Of a stretch of 64,000 nt of DNA, positions 46,203-57,391 are shown in pieces. A program made the translations under genes and the position numbers. The stretch comes from Paulownia fortunei (taxonomy: Eukaryota > Streptophyta > Magnoliopsida > Lamiales > Paulowniaceae), in assembly GCA_019321725.1 (NCBI GenBank), contig CM033116.1, positions 16,559,420 to 16,623,419 on the forward strand, given 5' to 3'. The notes beneath the pieces are model-generated. The model was not told the origin of the DNA. It did no database searches and worked only from the letters and a program-made list of their open reading frames with translations. The number at the start of each line of letters is the position of its first letter. The stretch's first letter is position 1.

Positions 46203-46210
46203 CTAAGGAG
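46203..46210. repeat. Left target duplication of the hAT-type MITE
   Basis: CTAAGGAG here and CTGAGAAG at 46559-46566 agree at six of eight positions, the 8-bp length typical of hAT elements. Confidence 0.55.
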
Positions 46211-46558
46211 TAGGGATGGCAACGGAACGGGTTTGCCAAAACCCGAGACCCGCCTACCCCGAACCCATCGGATCTGGGTTAGATCCATTAAACCCGCTAG
46301 ACCCGTTTTATAATTTTAAAAATATTAAAAAAATAATACAACTAATTTTTTTTAAAAATATATTTTTTAAAATATAATATTATATAAATACATATATATT
46401 AAAATAAAAAATAAATAAATAAATTAAACGGGGTGTATTCGAGGCGGGGCGGGTTTGAAAATTAAAAATCAAGACCCGCCCTATACCCGCTTATATCTTC
46501 TCAAACTCGCCCCAAACGGGGCGGGTACGGGTCCAACCCGGACCCATTGTCATCCCTA
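46211..46558. mobile_element. hAT-type MITE, 348 bp
   Basis: The left end is TAGGGATGGCAACGGAACGG. The right end reads TAGGGATGACAATGGGTCCG on the minus strand. Both ends continue into several ACCCG or CGGGT motifs, a common hAT MITE design, with an AT-rich centre. The flanking 8-mers CTAAGGAG and CTGAGAAG support insertion by a hAT transposase. There is no coding capacity. Confidence 0.8.
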
Positions 46559-47800
46559 CTGAGAAGCTATTTCAACAGAGACATGAATGAAAGCAAGGTG
46601 AAGAAGAGGAGGAGAGTTAGTAAACAAATTAGAAAAACAGTTATTGCTATTGAGATACCATATTAAACTAAAAGCAATTGAACTCAAAGGCCACATATGC
46701 TAAGACTTTCTCTCCGGTGGCTAAATTCACTATGGAATGAAGGGCCATACGCGTCTTAGAGTAGAGCTAGTTTGACTTCAACAATCGAAAAAAGAACACT
46801 TCCACTTTTTCTAAAGAAAAAGGGCTAGCCTAACATGCTGAAATCAACTTGTTTAAGGTTGGAATTGATTTAAAAGGGCTTAGCCCGCTTCTGCAACACC
46901 TCTCTCGTTAAACAATGCATAGTGGTAAGGTAGAGCACTATTCGATGAAGAAAATAGACCTTGGTGTGATTGCTGCAGCCATTTCTTGTTCTTGTCAAAA
47001 GTTACAATTGAGGACTTTTTCAATTCGAAACTCTTAGTTGAGCTGATGGTAAGATCAACTTTTCGTTTGAGGAATGATTGTTCCCAACGGGGCTATCGAT
47101 TTTATTATAGAGGGAAGCAATGATTGTTCGTCATAGGTAACTATGTGAAGCAGAGCCTCGAGTATTTTAATTCCACTACACTAAGATGAGAGAAGTTGCT
47201 TGAAGCTACAGGCTAAGGTAGCTCTCCGTTAGAGAAAAGCGTAACGAATACCCTGCCGACAAATAATAGGTACCCCACTCCAAGCAGAGTTCATGTGGAT
47301 TGAATTCGACCATTGATTGAAGTCATCTTGTTCAGTCTCCTGGAACTCAACTCTTAGATGCAGCTGCCTCCAACTAGTAAATGTCACTAGTTGAGATCTA
47401 CTTATTACCTCATAATGCTCAAAAGTGTTGCATGCTCTTTTAATTTTAAGATAAATCAAACGTGGATCAACAATCTTATCTTAAAAAGTTCGTCATTTCG
47501 ACTTAAACACAGTCCATAACGTACGAACTAATAAGTTTTGTACAGGAAGATTAAGCTTATATTTGTGTATAAGAGGAAAGAAATTACCATGAAGCTCTTG
47601 CTTTAATTCAGGACAAATATACATACCCGGACTATGTCTAATCTCTTTTCACAAAGGAATATTAAATTCTTTACAATTTCTATCAAGGATAAAGACTAAA
47701 TAAGCAGACTAAGAGCAGATCTATCTCTAATAAGAGAGACGTCTTGACTCTTTAGAGACTATATTTGACAAGGTAATAGGGTTTCCTTTTGTTTCCAAGC

Positions 47801-50663
47801 TCAAAAACCATTATTTTTTTTTAATGACGCAAACCAATTACAAGGTATTTGCAACATTATAATGCAAGTTGCACGTAATCACACTTCAACTTTGAATCAC
47901 TTTGTTCTGTAATAAATTCACTTGTAATGTGAAATATAAAGTTGAATCACTTTGTCCAGTGAGAAATGACTAAGAAATGCACTACTTGTGTATAACATAA
48001 AGTTATTCACGATTAAGAAATGATTATTCACTTCTTGTGTAAATCATAGTTATTCACCGTATAGTTGTCTAAGATGATAATGGCCACATTGGATATGGCC
48101 AAGACTTTCTAGTATGTTACGTTTCTCCTTTCTTCCTCCTTGTAACTCCTTTTGTATAGACACAGAGGATGAGCAACTTATATATGGAATTCCTTGTTTC
48201 ATGTACTTGCGCTATGTCATTAGGTTTCATAGTTCATTTGTGGTGTCACATTATTCTACAATTTTGGTGATATTGCACAGTAACATTTCTTGTAGTTGTG
48301 CCCATTTGATCATTGTATGATTCTAAAAGTTTGTGGGACTCCATAAAATTACGTTTTGGGTATTCGCTCTTGTGGGTTTCTTCCCACTAGTAGACTCAGC
48401 AATTTCGTCTCCTTCATTCTTAGTTAAGACCTTATTCTTGTTTTCTTAATTCTTCCCCATAAAAACACATTTGCGCACTGGCTCTAATTATGCCTTGATC
48501 AAATGTCTAAATCACACACACGGAGCACTTTCAACATTGCAATCAAAACCACATTCAAATATGTTTATGTAAATCTTCACTTACGTTTCAATTCTAAATA
48601 AATATTATTCCAAAACGTGTATTTCGGAAAATTGTTGGTAGTAGATAAATTTTAGGTTAACAAACAAGCATAGATGTACTTTTAAGTCTCCTCTAACCTA
48701 GGTCTTCATATACAAAGTTGCTAATTAAAAATAAAAAACTCAAATATCAAACAAATTTAATCACACACCACACTTATATATATCTTCTTAATTCAATTAT
48801 ATATCGCACAAATTTAATAACCCACCACAATTATATATCTTAATTATATAATAAAACTCAACTACTTGTCTAACTATTATACATTTGATATTTCGGACTC
48901 CCAACTCTCTCCATCCAAATAAACAAATTCTTCAATTCAAACAACTCATCATCCCTTCTCACGGAAGCCAATTAAGACTTTAGGTGGCTATCATAACATA
49001 TTGAAATTTGAAACATTGCTATGTCATTAACTTCAATGCCAGCATTGAATAAGCATTCTTTGGAATGCATTCAAACCATTTTTGTCTATAATATAAACTA
49101 TATTTACCTCACGTCATGCTACAAAAGAAAATGGTTTACAAGCCATCCTGACTGACCCTAGTCAAAATTCTGATTAGTTCCAATACAGACGGCCAACAAG
49201 AATAAAATTTGCTGAAAAACAAAGACGACCAAAAAATTAAAAAGGCAAGCCAAACCACCATAATCCTGTTCGCATCACAACACACAAGGCCAATTTAATC
49301 AATTGGAACACAATTTTGGACGTGAAAAATAGAACTCCGCAAGTGCAAGATTGATCGACTATTGAATGCTGAACTGCAACATGTTTTTCAACATCAAGGC
49401 AGTGTCGCTCCCTTTAGGTGAGTGGGCACAAATGGTCCAAACTACAATTGTGCCTATTCAATAAGCTTCAGAGGCAGGGCTTGTGCTCCATCTAATTAAA
49501 ATGGAAGTTGCTCGAAGGGTTTTTCTCCAAGGCATTTGCTGAGAGACCATAGAACCAATATATATATATAACCAATAGCACCCAACTTTGTCTGCCTTTT
49601 GAAGTAGACTATTTCAACCAGGAAGCACAAGTTTTTAAGTAAAACTACAGCAAGATTTTACTTTATCATGAGATGAACCCTCTCAATTGCTGTAGCAATA
49701 ACTCTAGAACCTAAACTGATTTACTTTTTAAAGAAATTGAGAATCCTAAAATCTAAGTGAACTGGAAAAAGGCAGATCCTTTTCGAACCAATTAGCAACT
49801 TGGGGCAAATGTCAAGGGAATAAGAAAAGAGTCACTTCAGATGGTAGAGGTAGAGGTAGAGGCTTACATGAGTCAGACATGCACAATCAGCTCAACTCAC
49901 AGACTTTAATTTTCTAAGGTCTTAAGACAGAATAGATAATTGAAAAAAACATAGGATATAGATACTTTCCATAGTTTCAGAAAGTTTTCATTTAAAAGCT
50001 TTTGTTAACGGATAACCAATGCCAGTAAGAAAAGCGAATTGTACCAAACAAGTTTACCAAGTTTTGCAGAAAACTAGTCAAAGCAATAAACTAGGAAAAC
50101 TTCCCTTTCCTTTTAACTTTACTGCAAGTACTACTTAATCAGCCACTAAAGGTTCATCATACTCAAAGCAAGACAAGCACCAATAAAATTTAGTGATGCA
50201 CACATACAAGCTAACACCTAAAGGCAAGAGGAATAAGGAAAAAATGGAGGCTCAAAATGCATCTCTATGGAGACTTGTGACAACACATTTGTATCAAGCA
50301 AAGATGCAGGCATGAGGTAATCATGCATGCAAATTCACAAAATGCATCACTCTGAAGAAAAAGTAATGAATGCAACTTTAGAAAGCAACACTCACCTGAT
50401 AATTTCAACCTACCTTTAGCAGCAATTTGGAGAATATCCACTTCCCTCTATAAAAACATTCACACAGCTCAAATCAATCCCAAGCCATATGAATAACTCC
50501 CCACCAAGTGCTAACAAAAGATGTAGAATGGAGAAAAGGCATATTGCTCAGAGTAATGAACAACCTACCTCCAATCTCCAGTTAGAGAACAAATCCGCTT
50601 ATGGAATAAAAATAAAAACCCTCCCACCACAAATATTAGTACATAAATAGCCCTTTTGGAAGT
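47801..50663. other. Intergenic sequence and 3' flank of the TAF15-like gene
   Basis: No further gene is recognised. The last several hundred bases before 50664 should contain the 3' UTR of the minus-strand gene. Short frames at 48114-48320 and elsewhere lack known domains. Small (TA)n runs occur near 49560. Confidence 0.4.
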
Positions 50664-53600
50664 TTAGTATGGACGTGAACGATTTCCACCATGATGATGT
50701 CTATCTGGACCAGAAGAACCACCATCTCTATAGTTGTCTCTCCGTCTATCACCCCCGTAGTTGCCTCTACCACCGCCGCTGTTAAATAAGCAATTAATCA
50801 AATACATGTGAGCATAACATAACAATGCACATAGCAATACATATTTTAATATTTCAAATTCAAATAATGCAAAGACAAATACAAAATACGTTTGTCACGA
50901 TACAAGATCATGTAGTATCAAAATCACATGATGCCACCAACCATGCAATTACCTTTTTCATGCCATTAGGCTACTAAACAATTTGTTTGAAGAACATAAA
51001 GCCCATTGCACATTCTTACAAACTAATTAAAATTACCATCAGTATAATATAAGCTTATTGTCCAACTACCAAACCACAAAACCGTGATGAATCAAACCAA
51101 CCAGAGTTAAAACAATTATTAGTTTCTTTTAAACACACAGGAAATTTAAATGTGATTAAGAATCAAATGATTAAAAAGTATAGAAAAGCACAGGTAAAAC
51201 TACTCACAAACTAGAAAAAGAGAATTGACTAACTTAAAAGAGAGAAATTTGGAGATGTTAACTTCCTCCCACTTTAAGCAGCCACAATGGATCCATAAAA
51301 TGGTAAAAACAAAGACAGCCAATGGAAGCTGACAGACCCCAATTATTTTAACCTCAGTCCAGTATTATCAACGATATCAAGAATTTAAGCACCAACTTAA
51401 TGCCTTTCTTCAGCGGGTTCCAACCCTAAAAAGAGAACAGCCTCAAAGAACGGAAAACTAGACTAATCTATCCTTATTCTTCTTGTCAGACTATCAAGCC
51501 CACCAAACTTATCTTAGACATACTTCCTGTGTATATCTCTGAACATTCCCAATCACTAGGTTTTAGAAACTCTGATTTCCCATTTTACATTGAATTTCAT
51601 TTTTAAAAAAAGCATACATAAAAGAAATCACAAATCATTGTGTATATATTTGAAACACCCAAATATCCACTAGTTTGCTTGCACGTAAGTTGCACATCAA
51701 TGATAGCATAAATGGAGTCCTTCATCTTTGACCCAGACGAGGCATAGTTCACATCCATGTCTATACGCATAATTTAATCTTCAACCAAGTAGCTTACATG
51801 CTAGCATGCATTACATCAACTCAATTCATTAAACTCTCATCAGGGTTCAACGCAAGGCATTCAACCATTACTCAGCTCACTTTATAATACAGGGCAGTAA
51901 ATAACTGATATATTAGAAGATGTAGAGTTAATTCACAGCAAACAGAAACCAACAATAGATGCCAGTGCATACAGAAACAAAATACAGGCAACACAATTTT
52001 ACCGCTAACAAAGAGCAGTACTATGATTATAGCCTCAGCAGAATAAAAAATATCATGCAAAAGTCACCAGAAGTGATAATCTATTTAAAATTGTTATCAA
52101 GAAATTGGCAAAAGAAAAAAATTTCCAGCCTCCACCAAATCATAATTGATACTTGAAATGGACACCTAAAGAGCAATTGAAAAACATATTTGAGAAAAGA
52201 TTGGCTTACCCAGAACCATAAGCAGGAGCCTTTGGAGCAGATTTCTCAGCCATTGAAACGCTAATTTTGTGTCCTCTCATGTCATGCACTGTTAAGCAAA
52301 AATGATCGTAAATGCTCCCAAATAAGAGAAAGGCATCAAAATACTCAACTTCAAGACAAATCCGATTCAAGAACATACTATGGAAAAAACCACCAGCTGA
52401 ATGTGCTGCGGATGGATCTTCGTAAGATAAAACTGCATCTCCTTTGTTGTTTCCTTGTTCATCTGTGTATATTTTGATGCTCCACGGCCATTGATCCTTG
52501 TAGCCTCGCTTTTGCTTGATTCTAGCAACCTAGTAACTCAAAGATAAATAAGAAATACTTAAGCCAGCAACATGATTGCCTAAACCAGAGATCCTTTAGT
52601 CACCTAGACACCAAATGCTAAATAGCCACAACTTGTTTGCTCTATATAAAGAATAAATGTCATTAGCATGTACCCCAAATATTTTAAACCAGAATGAAAC
52701 AAATAATTTTAATGCAGCAAAAAAAGGCTAGATTCTACAGAATATAAATGCCCTCGCACACAAATGCACCTAAGTAAACCATCCTTCAAATGATGGTACA
52801 ACCTTCGGCTAATACATGCAAATACTTAGTTAATGAAAATAAGGCAAAGAATTTGCATTTACTTGGCCAATACTTCCAAACAGTTCTCTAAGCTCCTCAG
52901 TAGTGACATCTGGAGGCAAATTTGATATATAAATTCTTGAGTTATCACAGGAATCCCCACAATTTTCGTCACACTGTTTGACCTTTTCAGGAGCCTCCGC
53001 TGAAGCACCACCATAACCTCCTGGGTTTCGAGGACCTCCACCATACCCACCAGGTGGGCCACCTCGTCCACTGCCACGGCTATCACCAAGAGTATCACCA
53101 CCATAACCAACAGGGGCACCATATGATGGAGGATATGAAGTAGGCCCGCCAGTATAGCTTGTAGGGGGAGGAACCACATCAGGAGCATAATTAGGGTTCC
53201 CACCATATGCATTAGGTGGTGCATAACTTCCACCAGCACCCCCATAAGATGGGGGAGCAACTGGAGGACCCTGTCCATAACCACCATCATCCCTTCCTTG
53301 ATTACCACCATAAGAACCACCTCTACCATTTCCACCATCATAACCATTACCACTGCGGCCACTGCCACTATCATAATAATTACCTCTTCCACCTCGATTG
53401 TTTTCATAACCCCCACCTCTTCCACCTCTGCTATGACCGCCACCACCTCTACCCCCACGATCATCACTGCCAGCTGGAGATGGTGCACCACATTTGTTAC
53501 ACTCAGTTCTTCGGGCAAAGTTCAAATTCCCGCAGCTACATCCAGATGCCATTATCAATTACCACCAACAGATAAGGAACTCAAATATCAAATCTACTTT

Positions 53601-54861
53601 TTGAACTTTTTAGTCAAAAATCTAATCATGCCCAGACATATATTAACTACATATACGAAACAAGAGAATTAAATAGAATGAACCTCACAATTTCAGACAA
53701 GATATAAAAATGCATTGCCCCAAGAGAAAAAAGAGGACGTAAATCATAGGGAAGTTTTTTGAAAGATCAGGTCCAAAATAGCATGCACATCATGGAATCA
53801 GGGCACTTGTTTTGCTTCTAACAATTGGGGAAATTCAATGTAAGGTTACAAAGTCCATGAAACTTGTTTCTACAATCAAATTGTTGGTAAACTCAAAAAT
53901 GGTAAATCAAAAATTTCAAAACCTTAATAAAATTCCTTATTGATCCCAATATTAACTTAAATCCCCTTTAATAATGTAGTTCAAAGAATCAATAAATAGA
54001 TACAACATAACTCAGAAAAGAAACCAGGAACTGTGCAGTATTGAAGCTTATGACAAGAAGCATGAATTTAATCTTTTCCATTCCTTATGAAAACTCTATA
54101 TAGGTCCTGGATCTCAGCATCAGTTGTATTTCAAAACAAAATTCATCCTCTTTATATTGCATCAAGATGTTCATTCCTTCAGACATATAGAAAAGATGTC
54201 AGTCCTATCTTTTACATTTTTATGGGTGTTCATAATTAACTTCAGACTGATCGAAACTGTGACCTCTACTTCATCCACAATATAATATCACAACCGTGAT
54301 AATATTATACACAAATTAACAGGAAGAACATGAGATCTGCAAACAAGCTGTGTTAACCTTGGATTAGGGCAACGCCAATCGCCTTCCCTGCCGCTTCCAC
54401 CACCGCGGCCACCTCCTCTACCACCGCCGCCGCCTCCACCACGTCCACCACGATCTCCTTGGTATCCACCACCACCACCAGCTCCTACAATCAAAGTAAC
54501 AGATCTCATTTAAAAAAGTTCCCCAAAAACCAAAAATATAGCATCAAACATCTTAAATCCAAATTTTGTAAATCAAAATACGCAGCATAGACATATATTA
54601 AAACTAAATACCTCTATTACCTCCATATCCACCGCCGCCGGCACCACCTCTTCCGCCGTAGCCTCCACCACCGCCTCCCCGGTTGCCGTATCCTCCACCG
54701 CCGCCGCTATTTCCGCCATAACCACCCCCACCCCCACCACCACCATAACCTCCGTATCCTCCGCCTTCAGAGCCGCCATATCCACCACCACCATAACCTC
54801 CGCCTCCACCCATGGGCGGTGCGCCAGATCCGTCACCTTCTTGACCGTACATACCAGACAT
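50664..54861 (-). CDS. TAF15B: TAF15/FUS-like RNA-binding protein (TAF15b type)
   Basis: Six minus-strand exons: 54612-54861, 54358-54484, 52863-53535, 52379-52529, 52210-52288 and 50664-50778. All have GT-AG borders and the phases fit, giving 464 residues. Residues 1-118 are Gly/Tyr-rich low-complexity sequence. A RanBP2-type zinc finger (W120, C122, C127, N131, C138, C141; NPSCGNLNFARRTECNKC) is split by intron 2. A second Gly/Pro/Tyr-rich region leads to an RRM from about 326, with IYISNL as RNP2 and KGDAVLSY (379-386) as RNP1. The RGG-like tail ends RSRPY, like the PY nuclear-import signal of FUS. Proteins of this family bind RNA and single-stranded DNA in the nucleus, are linked to TFIID, and can move into cytoplasmic granules. 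Ser126 is created only by joining exons 2 and 3. No disruption is seen. Confidence 0.93.
50779..52209 (-). other. Last intron of the TAF15-like gene (1,431 bp)
   Basis: Bounded by GTAAGC (donor at 52209) and AACAG (acceptor at 50779) on the minus strand, phase 2. I see no exon-like sequence within it. Confidence 0.85.
53536..54357 (-). other. Intron 2 of the TAF15-like gene (822 bp)
   Basis: Bounded by GTTAAC (donor) and GATGTAG (acceptor) on the minus strand. It splits the zinc-finger codon AG|C for Ser126. An ATG just upstream of the exon (MIMASG...) is intronic and is not a start. Confidence 0.85.
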
Positions 54862-55060
54862 CCTCTAGGGTAACTCAGAAAAAGCAAATTAAAAATTCTC
54901 TCCTCAAAATTAACAGATGGGCTTGATTTCTTAAGAGAGAGCAGAAAAATAGGTCCCGAAGATCAACTAGGGTTACGGGAATACCTCTTATACTCGTGGA
55001 TAATAGGCCAAGATATTTTTTTTTATTGCTTTTGGATAGGAGGGAGCATTCCGCTGCGCT
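54862..55060 (-). promoter_or_regulatory. Probable 5' UTR and proximal promoter of the TAF15-like gene
   Basis: On the minus strand, T/C-rich leader-like sequence (CTGCTCTCTCTTAAG) precedes the ATG. A GTAACCCTAG motif at about 54966-54975 resembles the telo-box-type element common before plant genes for RNA-binding and ribosomal proteins. The transcription start is not determined. Confidence 0.35.
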
Positions 55061-57391
55061 CGAGCATATCATAAATACTTTGCGGTTAGCCCATCATAGT
55101 GGTTGTTCTTAATCTCACGCTATAGATGAGGTTCATAAAGCATTCATTTTCGTTTAGTCTAAGGTTGGCGTTTGGTTGATCTTTTAAGTTGTATTTGGTA
55201 AAAAAATTGAGAAGAGCATCCCCTAAAATAAGGTGTGGTTTGGTTCTTTCGCTTCTGTTCATTTCTATTTTGTAATAGAATAATAAGAAAATGTTGTTTT
55301 GGAAAAAGTTGAACAAGTTTTTAATATGTGAATAAATGTAAATGATAAATGTAACGATGATAGTTGATGTGATATAATTTTATTTTTTAAGAAATGGTTT
55401 TTGGACGTAAGAATTTTTATAAAAGAATTTTTTGAGATGTTGGTTGAATGTGGATTTTTGGTAAGAATTTTTTTTTGTTAATTTATTTTTTTAATCTTGA
55501 AAAAATATTAAATCTTTTTTTACTTTTAGTATTCAAATAGTATTAAGTATAAAACGGCATTTGTATATATGTGTCGCGTGTATCTATAAATGTACTTTAA
55601 TATTTATAAAAATATCATAAAATCATTTTGTTAATAATTATTTTTATTTTATTTTGGTAAATAATATTAATATTTATGTTTTATTTAAAACATTTTTTTA
55701 AAAAAAATATTAACATCCTTATGATATTCTTTTAATTTATTTACACTTAATTATAATTTTTTGTTCCATTCCTAAAAATAAAAGTCAAATTAAATCTCTT
55801 TTTATAAAAATCTTTCGCCATTTTTTATTTTTCTTTTTGTATTCCAAACAACAATATTCTTATCTTGTTTGGAAAAAAAAAGTGTCACCACAGATAAACT
55901 ATCTGTCTATGCATAATGATTTAAAAAAAAATAGCAAATAAATATGTTTTCAACCCTTTTTCTTTTTATTATACAATTAATATGTAATATGTATCCTCCA
56001 ACTAAAAACTATACATTCTAAAATATATATTTTATGTGAGTTTGTATAGAAATTTACCCATATGTGTATACATAAGCCGAGTGCATCATATACTCACATA
56101 ATTGCATATATCAATTTTTGAATCAAAGAAACGATTCGAAAATATATTTTTGGAATAGTTTTTCTTTTCATCAATATAAATTACTTTAAAATGTAAACAT
56201 GGGATAATATTTTGATTAATATTTAACCAGAAAAAATTATAAAATTTTCAAAATTCGCTCCACATATCAATTTCCTACAAGAAAACCATTGCTACCTCCA
56301 CCACCATGCACCGCCACACTACCTTATAGGGGCCAAAGGAAACTACTACCTTTTTCTTGAAATGCGTAATGATGATTATTGTAATATCCATGTTCCTCTT
56401 CTTGCGCTTCGTTGTTGTTGTCCTCCTCATTTTCCTCTGCACATTTTAAAAAAAATGCAAATGAAACATATTTCGTTCTATGTTTGAGGTAAAATCAGCC
56501 GAAACTTAGAAAAATATACAAAGTGGATCTTGTTATGTACCTTTTGTCTTTTGGGTTCAAATAAAGTCACTGATAAAGTGTCAAAACTAGAAGATTGCCG
56601 GAATTGACCATGGTTGTCGTTGTTTGGAAAAGATGAGATAAAATTTGTGGGTTGAGGTGTGTGATAAAACTTACCTGTAATGGTGAAATTGTTGAGATAA
56701 GAGAAATGTTGTTGTTTTGAGATGTGACACATCTTGTGTAAGTAAGAAAAAAATGGAAAAAATAAAAATGAGACATATTTTGAAATTGAAAATATTATAT
56801 CACAATCAATCATATTTCCAACTCAAAATTTATTTAGGAGATGAAAATCTGGGAAAAAAAATCCCACGGGCAAGCGTAGCTTAAAATTTTATGAGCCTCT
56901 TAAGAAAAAAAAAAGTCCTAGTTTATTTCTAAGATCTCAATTTCAAAAATATCTTTATAAATTATATGAACTCATAATATATAAAGGACAAGAACAAGAA
57001 GTAGGAATAGGGCAGTAGAGAGTAATTGGAGGATATGAGAAATTAGCTTAAATACATTGATGATCTCTTCATTGAGTTAATATGGGGGTATATATAAAAG
57101 ATAGTTACTACTGAAAATTTTGGTTTCATTTTCAAACTTCATTGTCATTCTCAATTCATTTTTTCCAAAATATAGTCAAACACATATCACATTCTTCAAT
57201 ACATTTCTATCATTATACATCATATTTTTCAATATATTCTTCCAAAACACTTCTCTCAAAATACCCAAAATAAATTCAAACATCTCTTACATCTTCCAAC
57301 TCGGAATTTTACATTAGGCAATTCATGCGATAAGCTAATTTGCACTACAAAGACATGCTCTCCTATTGAAACAATTCTTGGTGTTAGGGTT
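55061..57391. other. AT-rich intergenic sequence
   Basis: No gene is recognised. A GC-richer island near 56270-56430 contains CACCACCATGCACCGCCACA, but the frames around it (for example 56478-56813 on the minus strand) show no known domain. Confidence 0.4.

Larger units (their letters stand above)
45986..47800. other. Less AT-rich stretch, possibly organelle-derived
   Basis: The composition changes abruptly from the neighbouring DNA: mixed-base sequence without long A or T runs, for example GTGTTGCGGCTACTCTACTC and CGCATAGACGAGCCACTAC. This resembles plant mitochondrial intergenic DNA inserted in the nucleus. A minus-strand frame at 47229-47459 has a balanced composition (includes QLHLRVEFQETEQDD and HMNSAWSGVPI), but I cannot name it. 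A MITE interrupts the stretch at 46211-46558. The assignment rests on composition alone. Confidence 0.35.

Noticed and set aside
52859..53672. Long alternative frames (Val/Met-rich and His/Thr-rich) across TAF15-like exon 3
   Set aside because: The repetitive Gly-codon DNA leaves all frames open. Only the Gly/Tyr/Pro-rich minus frame links to the zinc finger and RRM with correct phases.
54573..54887. Second minus-strand frame over TAF15-like exon 1
   Set aside because: A frame-shifted shadow of GGN repeats. The frame starting MSGMYGQEG fits the family and the splice phase.
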